A stretch of 64,000 nt of DNA from assembly GCA_964423925.1 (NCBI GenBank), contig CAYRGQ010000002.1, forward strand, positions 124,001 to 188,000, in the 5' to 3' direction. Positions 34,792 to 42,776 of this stretch are shown one piece after another (the stretch's first letter is position 1; every line of letters starts with the position of its first letter). Made by a program: the position numbers and the translations under genes. The stretch comes from CAYRGQ01 sp964423925. Lineage in GTDB: Bacteria; Bacteroidota; Bacteroidia; Sphingobacteriales; Sphingobacteriaceae. The notes beneath the pieces were generated by a model, which ran no database searches, was not told where the DNA came from, and saw nothing but the letters and a program-made list of their open reading frames with translations.

Positions 34792-35358
34792 TTACAAGAG
34801 CGCGTTGGAAAGGCGCGATGCCATAGCGATAATTCTTCGAGAGGTGAAGAGCGGAAGCGTCAAGGACAAGCCCAGGCCGTAGAGAATAAAGTTTGTGTAG
34901 TGGTCAACAATGTGGTTGGCCATAGTATTTCGTTGCAACATCTCCTGATACATGATTTGCCCATTGGCAATCTCATAATGCGTTAAGTTGAACAGCAGGT
35001 CGGGGCTAATGACCCGATATATAAAGTACGTTGCCGGACCGAGAGCCACTAACACCACAACGGTTAGCGCCACGCAGCATACTAAACCATCCCAATATCG
35101 CATTTGGTCACGATAGCATTTTTTTCGCTTTTCATATAGGCAGGCAATATGGCAACATACGAATAGGCCCATCATGGCGTGGCGAGCTTGCGCCAGTCCC
35201 TGCAAGTGCTCGTGATGGAGCCCGACTAGGCGTTCGATGAACACCCACAAGAGGATGCCGACGATACATACTGCGGCCCATTTAAACTCTATATCGAAAC
35301 TTCGCACTTCGCGGCTAAACTCCCCAATACTCATAGCTGGTGATTTTTGGCCATTCAA
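34792..35358 (-). CDS. DUF4199-like membrane protein
   Basis: The 188-residue protein has four probable transmembrane helices (about 27-45, 62-77, 92-116 and 155-172). The opening FDIEFKWAAVCIVGILLWVFIERLVGLHHEH is typical of Bacteroidota DUF4199 proteins, and a cytoplasmic KRKKCY loop follows the second helix. Function unknown. ATG at 35358 or 35334 (MSIGEFS) could be used; the second fits the family length better. It is divergent from the cysteine desulfurase gene. Confidence 0.7.
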   Translation of the reverse strand: MNGQKSPAMSIGEFSREVRSFDIEFKWAAVCIVGILLWVFIERLVGLHHEHLQGLAQARHAMMGLFVCCHIACLYEKRKKCYRDQMRYWDGLVCCVALTVVVLVALGPATYFIYRVISPDLLFNLTHYEIANGQIMYQEMLQRNTMANHIVDHYTNFILYGLGLSLTLPLFTSRRIIAMASRLSNALL

Positions 35359-35551
35359 TAGACATGATTTGTTTATACCGATCCAATGGTCATGGTGTTG
35401 TTTTATTCTATATGCTAATGTCGAGCTTCATGGCAGTCCACACAATACCCATTAATTGGTATTCGTCAGTGCTTGCCGTGCCAAACCAATCTACGGGCAG
35501 GTACTACAATTTCCTTAGAGGAGAGTCCGCCTAGTATATCGGATTACTTTT

Positions 35552-35559
35552 TATCTTTG
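35552..35559 (+). promoter_or_regulatory. -7 element (TATCTTTG) abutting the cysteine desulfurase gene
   Basis: A perfect TAnnTTTG ending 4 nt before ATG 35564, predicting a leaderless mRNA. No good -33 element was found. Confidence 0.6.
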
Positions 35560-35563
35560 TCGC

Positions 35564-36700
35564 ATGCAAGTATATCTCGACAACGCAGCGACAACAGCAA
35601 TTGACCCTCAGGTGATTAAGGTGATGGTAGAAACGATGGAGGAGCACTACGGCAACCCCTCTTCCATTCACGGCCATGGGCGAAAAGTGAAAACGCTTGT
35701 CGAAAAAGCGCGCAAAACGGTGGCCAATTTGCTAAACGTATCCCCAGCCGAGATCTTCTTTACGTCAGGCGGCACCGAGGCCGACAACACGGCCATTGTA
35801 CGGGGCATTACCGACTATGGCATCACGCACGCCATCACTTCCCCACTTGAGCACCACGCCGTACTCCACACGCTGGAAGAACTGGAAAAAGCAGGAGTCA
35901 TCAAGCTTAGCCTTTTGAACGTGGACCGACAAGGCTATGTAGACCTAGCGCAGCTTGAACGGCTATTAGTGGAAAATCCGCGTTCGTTCGTTTCGCTGAT
36001 GCACGCCAACAACGAAATAGGGACCCTAACGGATATTGAGTACGTCTCCGCCATCTGCAAGCAACATCAAGCGATTTTTCACTCGGACACCGTCCAAACC
36101 ATGGGTCATTTCCCGCTTGACCTCACCAAACTGCAGATCGATTTCGTTACGGGCGCTGCGCATAAATTCCACGGCCCCAAAGGCGTTGGATTCCTTTACA
36201 TCAACCACAACACCCGTATCAAACCCTTAATTTATGGAGGGGCGCAGGAACGAAATATGCGCGGTGGCACGGAAAACGTTTATGGCATCGTGGGCTTAGC
36301 CAAAGCCCTGGAAATTGCCTATGAACACGTGGAAGAACATCGGCAGTACATCCAGGGACTAAAGGATTATATGATTGGTCGGCTTCGTGAGGCCATTCCC
36401 GGTGTCTCCTTCAACGGGGACATTCACGCGGACAAGAGCTTATACACGGTACTGAACGTAGCGCTTCCTTGTCCAGACCTAGCAGACATGATGCTGTTCA
36501 ACTTGGATATTTTGGGGATTTCGGCTTCCGGAGGCAGCGCGTGCAGTTCGGGGTCTGACATCGGCTCGCATGTGCTTCGCGGCATACAGGCCGATCTGTC
36601 CAAGCCCTGCGTTCGATTCTCCTTTTGCAAAAACAACACCCGGGAGGAAATAGACTTTGTCGTAGGCAAAGTGGCGGAGCTTTGCATGGCAAAAGCTTGA
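35564..36700 (+). CDS. Cysteine desulfurase, NifS/IscS type
   Basis: A 378-residue PLP enzyme that takes sulfur from cysteine for Fe-S clusters and thiolation. Lys201 in GAAHKFHGPKGVGF binds PLP, EHHAV supplies the stacking His, and Cys327 in SASGGSACSSGSD is the persulfide carrier on the class I-type mobile loop. The opening YLDNAATTAIDPQV is typical. No iscU or sufU lies next to it, so it may serve several sulfur acceptors. The start is fixed by the promoter element 4 nt upstream. Confidence 0.94.
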   Translation: MQVYLDNAATTAIDPQVIKVMVETMEEHYGNPSSIHGHGRKVKTLVEKARKTVANLLNVSPAEIFFTSGGTEADNTAIVRGITDYGITHAITSPLEHHAVLHTLEELEKAGVIKLSLLNVDRQGYVDLAQLERLLVENPRSFVSLMHANNEIGTLTDIEYVSAICKQHQAIFHSDTVQTMGHFPLDLTKLQIDFVTGAAHKFHGPKGVGFLYINHNTRIKPLIYGGAQERNMRGGTENVYGIVGLAKALEIAYEHVEEHRQYIQGLKDYMIGRLREAIPGVSFNGDIHADKSLYTVLNVALPCPDLADMMLFNLDILGISASGGSACSSGSDIGSHVLRGIQADLSKPCVRFSFCKNNTREEIDFVVGKVAELCMAKA

Positions 36701-36776
36701 TCGCTCGTCTAATTAGTTCTCAAAAAAATGAACGGTTTGCCGCCCAGCTTGTTATTCCTATAAAAAGGAGAAGCAC

Positions 36777-36941
36777 ATGGCAACCGACAAGCAAAAAAAC
36801 ACCAAAGCTACCGACGCAGAGAAGGCGAAAAAAACGTCCGATACGACAACTCCCATTGAGCGAAATAAAACCATTACTGAACGGGGGCACGGACGGACAC
36901 ATGAATCACCGAAGACAAAGGTAGATCCCCGAACGTTGTAA
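36777..36941 (+). CDS. Small disordered hydrophilic protein
   Basis: A 54-residue ORF (MATDKQKNTKATDAEK...) preceded by an unusually good Shine-Dalgarno sequence (AAAAGGAG, 5 nt before ATG). Composition is dominated by Lys, Thr, Glu, Asp, Arg and Pro with no hydrophobic core, so it should be disordered. It resembles the 59-residue gene at 22845 in style (both open with MA and a Lys/Thr/Asp-rich region) but no clear alignment is possible. Function unknown. A 10-bp inverted repeat follows the stop codon. Confidence 0.6.
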   Translation: MATDKQKNTKATDAEKAKKTSDTTTPIERNKTITERGHGRTHESPKTKVDPRTL

Positions 36942-36949
36942 TCGATCTA

Positions 36950-36993
36950 CGGCACGACACATCGGGGCGAGTAAGTGGACGTTTGTCGTGCCG
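36950..36993. repeat. 10-bp inverted repeat between convergent genes
   Basis: CGGCACGACA (36950-36959) and TGTCGTGCCG (36984-36993) are perfectly complementary around a 24-nt loop. It lies between the 54-residue gene and rpe. It may act as a terminator-like fold, but lacks a T-run. Confidence 0.5.
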
Positions 36994-37011
36994 GCCGAAC
37001 ACATGTACTGA

Positions 37012-37695
37012 TTAGGTGGTCACACGGTCTAGCGAAATACGCTTGAGGTCGGCGATTTCCTGTGCGGGATCGGACGCTGCAAATATGGCGTTGCCCGCCA
37101 CCAGTACATCCGCACCCGCTTTGAGCAGCGCCAGTGCATTTTGGCTGCTGACCCCGCCATCTACTTCAATGAGCAAGCGATCATTGACACCATTCGCTAG
37201 TGCGCGTAGCTCACTGATTTTCCTGTAGGTGTTTTCAATGAAACGTTGCCCGCCGAACCCGGGGTTGACCGACATAACACAGACCAAATCGATGTCGGAA
37301 ATAATCTCGTACAACCCGCTTACGGGCGTGTGGGGATTTATGGCTACACCCGCACGGCAACCCAGCTCCTTAATTGCGTGCACAGTACGATGCAGGTGCG
37401 TACAAGCCTCTAAATGCACCGTGATATTTGCGGCACCCGCCGCACTGAATTGGCTTAGATATCGATCCGGATCGACAATCATCAAGTGCACATCCAGCGG
37501 CTTCTGGGCGTAATGCGCCAGCGAGGCCAATACGGGAAACCCAAACGAAATATTTGGCACAAACACCCCGTCCATAATATCTACATGAAACCAGTCTGCC
37601 TGACTCCGGTTAATCATTTGAATATCATCATATAAATGCGCAAAATCTGCAGAAAGAACCGATGGTGCGATGAGGTGTTTGGGCATAACTTTCAT
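37012..37695 (-). CDS. rpe: Ribulose-phosphate 3-epimerase
   Basis: A 227-residue TIM-barrel enzyme that interconverts ribulose 5-phosphate and xylulose 5-phosphate in the pentose phosphate pathway. Visible are LIAPSVLSADFAHL, the metal/catalytic HVDIMDGVFVPNISFG, VHLMIVDP, SVNPGFGGQRF and the phosphate-binding VDGGVSSQN near the C-terminus. Start at ATG 37695 or, three codons on, 37686. A -7 element ends 10 nt upstream of 37695. Confidence 0.96.
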   Translation of the reverse strand: MKVMPKHLIAPSVLSADFAHLYDDIQMINRSQADWFHVDIMDGVFVPNISFGFPVLASLAHYAQKPLDVHLMIVDPDRYLSQFSAAGAANITVHLEACTHLHRTVHAIKELGCRAGVAINPHTPVSGLYEIISDIDLVCVMSVNPGFGGQRFIENTYRKISELRALANGVNDRLLIEVDGGVSSQNALALLKAGADVLVAGNAIFAASDPAQEIADLKRISLDRVTT

Positions 37696-37705
37696 GGTTT
37701 GCGGT

Positions 37706-37713
37706 CAAATATA
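37706..37713 (-). promoter_or_regulatory. -7 element (TATATTTG) for rpe
   Basis: A perfect TAnnTTTG on the minus strand, 10 nt before ATG 37695; the -33 element is not clear. Confidence 0.5.
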
Positions 37714-37729
37714 CGGTATTTAAAGGATT

Positions 37730-37831
37730 TTATTGCCGAGAAGCCAGTACCAAAGCCAGCAGTCCACACAACCCGCAACCCGCCCCTATCCATCCGTCTT
37801 TGGGAGACTCGGCACCCCTAGACCGAGCCAC
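37730..37831 (-). CDS. Possible 33-residue single-pass membrane peptide
   Basis: A minus-strand frame opens with GTG at 37831-37829, preceded by a purine-rich AGGAAGGGCAGGGGA, and ends TAA at 37732-37730, 34 bp before rpe. It encodes a short Arg/Ser head, then WIGAGCGLCGLLALVLASRQ, a convincing hydrophobic helix. The frame is open further upstream to a TAA near 37874, but contains no ATG. It could be a small membrane protein, the remnant of a longer gene, or chance. Confidence 0.25.
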   Translation of the reverse strand: MARSRGAESPKDGWIGAGCGLCGLLALVLASRQ

Positions 37832-37990
37832 TCCCCTGCCCTTCCTCGGCTCCTGGGGATACCGGGAAGGAGTAAACGCGCCTGCTTAAACGAGATATTT
37901 ATAACATCTTACAAATATAAACCAAGGTCTAAAATGGCGACCTAACTCGAGCAAATGCCGCCAATATTTTAATATAAGTAAATATTTTCA

Positions 37991-37998
37991 TAAATTTG
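37991..37998 (+). promoter_or_regulatory. -7 element (TAAATTTG) before the ncRNA candidate
   Basis: A perfect TAnnTTTG on the plus strand; a transcript would start at about 38003 and run into the terminator at 38135-38156. Confidence 0.5.
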
Positions 37999-38002
37999 CA
38001 AT

Positions 38003-38157
38003 CTCTTTCGCGAAAACCCTATTGATGTCGTCCGCGGGCATAAACAGAATTTTTCAAGCATAACCCACGGATTTATGCGCTGCTATGCGGACGAGCCTTA
38101 GGTTAAAGTCTTGGGAACTTATAGTTCCTTCTGATGTCCTAGCGGACACCTTTTTTC
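38003..38157 (+). ncRNA. Candidate structured RNA of about 155 nt
   Basis: The segment between a -7 element and an intrinsic terminator can form one long hairpin with bubbles: AACC (38015-38018) with GGTT, CGTCCGC (38029-38035) with GCGGACG (38087-38093), and GCATAAA (38038-38044) with TTTATGC (38072-38078). A second hairpin, GGAACT/AGTTCC (38114-38128), follows, then TGTCC/GGACA (38135-38148) with a T6 tail. No open frame of note. The layout resembles 6S-like RNAs or a standalone sRNA; alternatively it is a terminated leader of tmm. No sequence match to a known riboswitch is recognised. Confidence 0.45.
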
Positions 38158-38288
38158 CATCTAATGCAGATGTTGAATCATCTACGTTTGGAGTCGGAAA
38201 ATGATCACGGCATTACTAATTCATGTTTCACCGGCATGCACCCACGAGATCGTGCGTGCACGCTATAAATCATATCTTTACAATAACC

Positions 38289-39674
38289 ATGACAAATTTA
38301 AAAGTTGGCATTATCGGAGCGGGCCCAAGCGGGCTGGCCATGCTGCGCGCATTTGAGGCAGAGCTAGAAAAGGGTAACCCCATTCCTGACATAAAATGCT
38401 ACGAGAAGCAGGACAACTGGGGTGGCATGTGGAACTACACGTGGCGAACCGGCGTAGGTAAACACGGTGAACCTTTGCACGGAAGCATGTACAAGTACCT
38501 GTGGTCCAACGGCCCAAAGGAATGCCTGGAGTTTGCCGACTATACCTTCATGGAGCATTTTGGCCAACCGATTTCGTCGTATCCGCCACGCGAGGTGCTT
38601 TTTGACTATATCCAAGGGCGCATCAAAAAAAGCCGGGCACGGGAATTCATACAGTTCAACACCGTCGCCCGCTGGGTCGATTATCTCGAAGACCAAAAAC
38701 AGTTTCGCGTAATTTTCGACGACCTAACCAACAACAAAACGTTCGAGGAGCGCTTCGACTACCTCGTCGTAGGTACGGGTCACTTTTCGACACCAAACAT
38801 GCCGTATTTCAAAGGTATCGACCGGTTTCCCGGCACGGTCATCCACGCACACGATTTCCGGGGCGCCGACCAGTTTATTGGGCAACGTTTATTGCTGATC
38901 GGCAGCAGCTATTCCGCCGAGGATATCGGCGTGCAATGCTACAAGCATGGAAGCCGCGAGATTACGATTTCCTACCGCAGTAATCCCATCGGCATGAAGT
39001 GGCCAAAGGCCATTGAGGAAAAGCCGCTGGTCACTCATTTTGAAGATAATCGTGCCTATTTCTCGGACGGCAGCTCCGCCACGTATGACGCGGTGATCAT
39101 GTGTACGGGTTACCAACACAAATTCCCTTTCCTGCCAGACAACCTGCGCCTAAAGACGAAGAACTGCCTGTACCCCGCAGACATCTACAAGGGGGTAATC
39201 TACAACAACAACGAGCGATTGATCTATCTGGGCATGCAGGACCAATACTACACGTTCAATATGTTTGACATGCAAGCTTGGTTTGCCCGCGACGTAATGT
39301 TGGGTAGAATTCCACTTCCCGAAAAAGCGGAGCGCGACGCGGACATCGAGAAATGGATGGACGCTGAGGCCCAGACGGTAACTGGCGCCGACCATGTCGA
39401 CTTCCAGACGAACTACATCAAAGACCTTATGCGTTATACCGACTATCCGGAGTTTGATTTGGACAAGGTCGCAGCCATGTTTAAGAGTTGGCTAAAAGAC
39501 AAGGAAGAAAACATCCTGAACTACCGCGACCAGGTCTACACGTCGGTGATGGATGGTACGCAGGCCGTTCCGCACCATACACCCTGGATGAAGGAAATGG
39601 ACGACAGTTTGGAACGTTACTTAGACGAAGTAGTGGCTGACGAGAAAGAGCTGCAGCGAGAGAACTATTACTAA
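38289..39674 (+). CDS. tmm: Trimethylamine monooxygenase-type flavoprotein
   Basis: A 461-residue class B flavin monooxygenase that would oxidise trimethylamine to its N-oxide with NADPH and O2. FAD motif GAGPSG (10-15), then GGMWNYTWRTG, GSMYKYLWSNGPKECLEFADYTF, the FMO-type FPGTVIHAHDF and the NADPH segment IGSSYSAEDIG. From memory it matches marine bacterial Tmm (Methylocella, Ruegeria/Roseovarius) nearly end to end, including MQDQYYTFNMFDMQAW and the C-terminal HHTPWMKEMDDSLERYL. Start chosen at 38289 (MTNLKVGIIGAG); the upstream frame to 38223 lacks similarity. No TMAO-catabolic gene is adjacent. Confidence 0.9.
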   Translation: MTNLKVGIIGAGPSGLAMLRAFEAELEKGNPIPDIKCYEKQDNWGGMWNYTWRTGVGKHGEPLHGSMYKYLWSNGPKECLEFADYTFMEHFGQPISSYPPREVLFDYIQGRIKKSRAREFIQFNTVARWVDYLEDQKQFRVIFDDLTNNKTFEERFDYLVVGTGHFSTPNMPYFKGIDRFPGTVIHAHDFRGADQFIGQRLLLIGSSYSAEDIGVQCYKHGSREITISYRSNPIGMKWPKAIEEKPLVTHFEDNRAYFSDGSSATYDAVIMCTGYQHKFPFLPDNLRLKTKNCLYPADIYKGVIYNNNERLIYLGMQDQYYTFNMFDMQAWFARDVMLGRIPLPEKAERDADIEKWMDAEAQTVTGADHVDFQTNYIKDLMRYTDYPEFDLDKVAAMFKSWLKDKEENILNYRDQVYTSVMDGTQAVPHHTPWMKEMDDSLERYLDEVVADEKELQRENYY

Positions 39675-39713
39675 GAAAAAGCCGGCAACGGCCGTTGCGC
39701 TGAATTAAATGGG

Positions 39714-39748
39714 AAGGCATGGATGCATAACACGCGCATCCATGCCTT
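39714..39748. terminator. Strong bidirectional terminator between tmm and GH43
   Basis: A perfect 13-bp stem, AAGGCATGGATGC (39714-39726) with GCATCCATGCCTT (39736-39748), T-rich downstream on the plus strand. Its right side touches the GH43 stop codon region. Confidence 0.85.
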
Positions 39749-39754
39749 TATTTT

Positions 39755-40756
39755 TTAATGGGCCCTCACTACGCGCAAGGTATCTCCCTCGTCCGACAAT
39801 TCATAAATCACGGCCCGTTCGGCCCCACCTGGACTGTTCGGCTGATGAAACGTGAGCATCAACTGGCCGTCGAATTTTTTGAAAATCATGCCGTGTCCGC
39901 CATGTTCGCCAAACAGCAGGTCATCCTGCTGCCGCCATGGCCCCACCAGTTTACCCGTTACGGACTCAGCAATGCCTATGGCGTACTTCCCATCCTTAAA
40001 GCTGGACCATATCATCAGCAGTTTGCCTGTCTTTGTCCGATACACGAAACATCCGTCGGTGACGTAGGACCTCGTTCCGTCCTCGTGCAGATTTCCCGTA
40101 GCCCAAATCGCGCTTGACGCGTTGAAAAGGCGTATGGAAGGTCCAACAGTGGCGGACAGGTCATCGGTAAGTTCAACCAATTCCATGGTTCCGTCCACGG
40201 CTTCCACCCATTCGTAGCAATAAATCATATACGGCCGCCCGTCTTCTACCCACAAGGTCCCGTCCAATGCCATGCGATCGATGGGCGTATGCGGCATCTT
40301 ATCAGCAAACGGGAGGAATGGCCCCATGGGCGAGTCAGCATGGAAAATCTGAGTGCCTCGGAAAGTATGGGGCGGCCAGTCCTCGCGACGACCTCTCCAT
40401 TCGATATCCGAATTAAGGGTGGCGAACAGGTAGTATCTTCCTTTGTATACATGCACTTCGGGCGCCCAGATTGCTCCAGTGATCCAGTTGTCGTCTGGTG
40501 TAATGAATACAGTATGTGGACCTTCCCATTGCTTGAGGTCCTTGCTGGTGTAAGCCACCACGCCCGATTTGGTGCCAGCCGCGGTCGCAATGGGCGACGA
40601 TTTGTATAGATAATAAACTTGGGCTTCGGGATCTGCGACGATGTAGGGGTCGCGCACATTCAGATCGTTGATGTGTACGGTTTCGGATTGGGTTTGGGCC
40701 TGCAGGCCAGTGGCGTAGGCTAATAGCGTAAGCAGTAAAAAGCTAAAGTTTCGCAT
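39755..40756 (-). CDS. Glycoside hydrolase family 43 protein, secreted
   Basis: A 333-residue protein with a signal peptide (MRNFSFLLLTLLAYATGLQAQ). The five-bladed propeller shows the GH43 general-base motif NVRDPYIV (Asp36), GAIWAPEVHVYKGRYYLFAT, then the blade with IDGTLWVEDGRPYMIY-like DGTLWVEDGRPYM (likely catalytic Glu), and GGHGMIF. Family members are arabinofuranosidases, xylosidases or arabinanases acting on plant-type hemicellulose or pectin side chains. The start is placed at ATG 40756 because a consensus promoter lies at 40797-40824; the frame is open to 40933 but those residues look non-coding. Confidence 0.9.
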   Translation of the reverse strand: MRNFSFLLLTLLAYATGLQAQTQSETVHINDLNVRDPYIVADPEAQVYYLYKSSPIATAAGTKSGVVAYTSKDLKQWEGPHTVFITPDDNWITGAIWAPEVHVYKGRYYLFATLNSDIEWRGRREDWPPHTFRGTQIFHADSPMGPFLPFADKMPHTPIDRMALDGTLWVEDGRPYMIYCYEWVEAVDGTMELVELTDDLSATVGPSIRLFNASSAIWATGNLHEDGTRSYVTDGCFVYRTKTGKLLMIWSSFKDGKYAIGIAESVTGKLVGPWRQQDDLLFGEHGGHGMIFKKFDGQLMLTFHQPNSPGGAERAVIYELSDEGDTLRVVRAH

Positions 40757-40796
40757 TATTTTGGGTTCAAAAATGGTTTTCATGTTGCGAATATGG

Positions 40797-40824
40797 CAAA
40801 AATACCTCGAATCCATCGCGGCAA
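40797..40824 (-). promoter_or_regulatory. Promoter of the GH43 gene
   Basis: Minus strand: TTG (40824-40822), 17 nt, TATTTTTG (40804-40797), 40 nt before ATG 40756. It supports the shorter start. Confidence 0.65.
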
Positions 40825-40891
40825 GACAACCATTTCTGTTTAACACGAAGTCACAGCCAAAACTTTGTACCCGAAATGAGAAACAAATATT

Positions 40892-40899
40892 TATCTTTA
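40892..40899 (+). promoter_or_regulatory. -7-like element (TATCTTTA) for the AI-2E permease gene
   Basis: One mismatch to TAnnTTTG, with TTTG at 40864-40867 as a possible -33 (24-nt spacing). It ends 28 nt before ATG 40928. Confidence 0.4.
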
Positions 40900-40927
40900 G
40901 CGTTAAACTAGGCGTCATGAAACTGAT

Positions 40928-42139
40928 ATGCAAGAAAAAACCACTAAACGGCCTTATGCACTGGAGCTAGCGGCAAGCTTATTGTCACTCACCCTTATCG
41001 TCACCACGCTGTACGTATTGCAAGGCGTCATGCTTCCCCTAATGTTTTCCATCCTAATCGCGATTTCCCTTTTTCCCGTCGCGAAATTGCTGGAACGGAT
41101 TGGCTTAGGCACTGCGGTTTCTGCCCTATTGTCGATTATCTTAGCCATCGCCGTCCTCACAGGGCTATTGTATTTCATTGTCCACCAGACCATCCTCATC
41201 GGTAAGGATGGACGCGCAATTATCGATAAATTCATTACGATATTCGATACGGTGCAGGTATGGTTGAACGATCAGTTTGGTTTGGAACCCTCACAGGTAA
41301 CGGAACGGATTCGCACTGAGGCCAATAATTTGCTCTCCCACGCAGGAGCCTACCTGTCCGCCGCCTTTGGTTCTATTGGAAGCGTCATTACGGGCATGGT
41401 GCTGGTGCCACTTTTCTCCTTTTTCCTGCTTTATTACCGGGTCTTTTTTAGGGAATTCTTTTTTCGTGCCTTTAAGACCACCCCAAAGGAAATCGTCAAC
41501 AATACGCTTAACAAGATCTACGATGTCGTGCAGAGTTACTTGCTCGGCTTGATTACGGTGATGGGCATTGTCGCCGTGCTTAATACAGTGGGACTGTGGG
41601 TGCTAGGCATCCAATACGCGTGGTTTTTCGGAACATTGGCGTCCCTGCTTATGCTCCTCCCCTATATTGGCATCGCTATCGGCTCGATTTTGCCAGCCAT
41701 TTTCGCATTAGCCACCAAGGATAGTGCTTGGTATGCCGTAGGTGTCATTGGCTGGTTCCAGCTCGTTCAATTCCTGGAAGGCAACATCATCACGCCGAAC
41801 ATCGTGGGCAGCAAAGTGAGCATCAATCCGCTGATGGCCATTATCGCGATTCTTTTAGGGGGAATGTTGTTCGGACTTGCCGGATTAATCCTCGCCCTGC
41901 CGCTGGTGGCTACCATTAAGGTCATCTTTGACGCGATTCCATCCATGCACGCGTTTGGTTTCTTGATCGGAGAGCCCGAAAAGCGACATTTGAAACGTAC
42001 CTCTACAATGCTATTGCTCAAGCATTGGAACCTTTGGAACAAACGTGACGCGCAGGGAGCTAAAGCCAATAAGCAAGCGCCAGCCCCGCCCGAACGAAGG
42101 GACGAAACGGGCGGCAATAACCCGCCACCTACCACATGA
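40928..42139 (+). CDS. AI-2E family transporter (PerM/YdiK-like permease)
   Basis: The 403-residue inner-membrane protein has 7-8 transmembrane helices: pairs around 15-50 and 60-90, a soluble domain (about 90-150), then helices from 155 to 340. Family signatures seen are PLFSFFLLYYRVFFREFF, GLITVMGIVAVLNTVGLWVLG and LLPYIGIAIGSILPAIFAL, and FLEGNIITPNIVGSKVSINPLMAIIAILLGGMLFGLAGLILALP. Despite the family name, members include ion and antiporter-like proteins, so the substrate is open. The tail is Pro/Lys-rich. It is followed 28 bp later by pnuC. Confidence 0.92.
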   Translation: MQEKTTKRPYALELAASLLSLTLIVTTLYVLQGVMLPLMFSILIAISLFPVAKLLERIGLGTAVSALLSIILAIAVLTGLLYFIVHQTILIGKDGRAIIDKFITIFDTVQVWLNDQFGLEPSQVTERIRTEANNLLSHAGAYLSAAFGSIGSVITGMVLVPLFSFFLLYYRVFFREFFFRAFKTTPKEIVNNTLNKIYDVVQSYLLGLITVMGIVAVLNTVGLWVLGIQYAWFFGTLASLLMLLPYIGIAIGSILPAIFALATKDSAWYAVGVIGWFQLVQFLEGNIITPNIVGSKVSINPLMAIIAILLGGMLFGLAGLILALPLVATIKVIFDAIPSMHAFGFLIGEPEKRHLKRTSTMLLLKHWNLWNKRDAQGAKANKQAPAPPERRDETGGNNPPPTT

Positions 42140-42167
42140 GGATAATGATGTACAAGTGCGCTAGCCA

Positions 42168-42776
42168 ATGCCTATAGACATCTTTTTAATCCTCGAAATT
42201 GCTGGCGTAGCCTGCTGGCTGGCTTATCTACTCTTGCTGGTAAAGCAGAACATCTGGTGTTGGATATTTGGCATCGTGGCGTCCATCATCACTGTCGTGA
42301 TGTTTTACCACAGCAAGATCTATATGGAGGCATTGCTCAATGTGTATTACGTGGGCGTGGGATGCTACGGCTGGTACTATTGGGCCACAGCGGGAAAGGC
42401 CGGTAATGCACGCCCAGCCGAAAAAAAAGCACCTGTTAACCTGTGGAGTTGGCGCACCCACGTGTGGACCTTCACTGCGGCGGCCGCATTGGGTTTTAGT
42501 ATCGGCATGGTCATGTTTCGCTATACGGACGCACCGCGACCGTTTCTGGATGCCATGCTCGCCTCATTTAGTGCGCTGACGACGATCATGCAGGCGCGAA
42601 AGGTGTACACTTGCTGGCTCTACTGGATTGGCATCAACGCTGCCTTGGTGGGATTGCAGGCCGATCGAGGCATCTACCTTTATGCAGCGCTATCGGCGTT
42701 TTACGTGATCATGAGCATATCCGGATTCATCAAGTGGCAGCGTGATTACCGCACGCAGACCGCTATGCATTCTTAA
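42168..42776 (+). CDS. pnuC: Nicotinamide mononucleotide/riboside transporter PnuC
   Basis: A 202-residue inner-membrane facilitator for nicotinamide riboside, feeding NAD salvage. It has seven predicted helices; the family segments are NIWCWIFGIVASIITVVMFYHSKIYMEALLNVYYVGVGCYGWYYW and WLYWIGINAALVGLQADRGIYLYAALSAFYVIMSISGFIKWQRDY. Length is typical. It is probably co-transcribed with the permease gene upstream. No nadR or thiamine genes are nearby and no riboswitch is visible before it. Confidence 0.93.
   Translation: MPIDIFLILEIAGVACWLAYLLLLVKQNIWCWIFGIVASIITVVMFYHSKIYMEALLNVYYVGVGCYGWYYWATAGKAGNARPAEKKAPVNLWSWRTHVWTFTAAAALGFSIGMVMFRYTDAPRPFLDAMLASFSALTTIMQARKVYTCWLYWIGINAALVGLQADRGIYLYAALSAFYVIMSISGFIKWQRDYRTQTAMHS

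Larger units (their letters stand above)
37696..38288. other. Long intergenic region between rpe and tmm
   Basis: These 593 bp hold the rpe -7 element, a possible 33-residue membrane ORF on the minus strand (37730-37831), a GC-rich segment (37800-37870) in which CTCGG/CCGAG repeats allow alternative hairpins, and a structured RNA candidate on the plus strand (38003-38157). A TATCTTTA at 38271-38278 may be the tmm -7 element. Confidence 0.6.

Noticed and set aside
38223..38288. Extended N-terminus of the tmm frame
   Set aside because: The extra 22 residues are not part of the Tmm family, whose FAD motif normally lies about 10 residues from the start.
40757..40933. Extended N-terminus of the GH43 frame
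   Set aside because: A consensus promoter lies inside it, and the downstream ATG gives a clean signal peptide.
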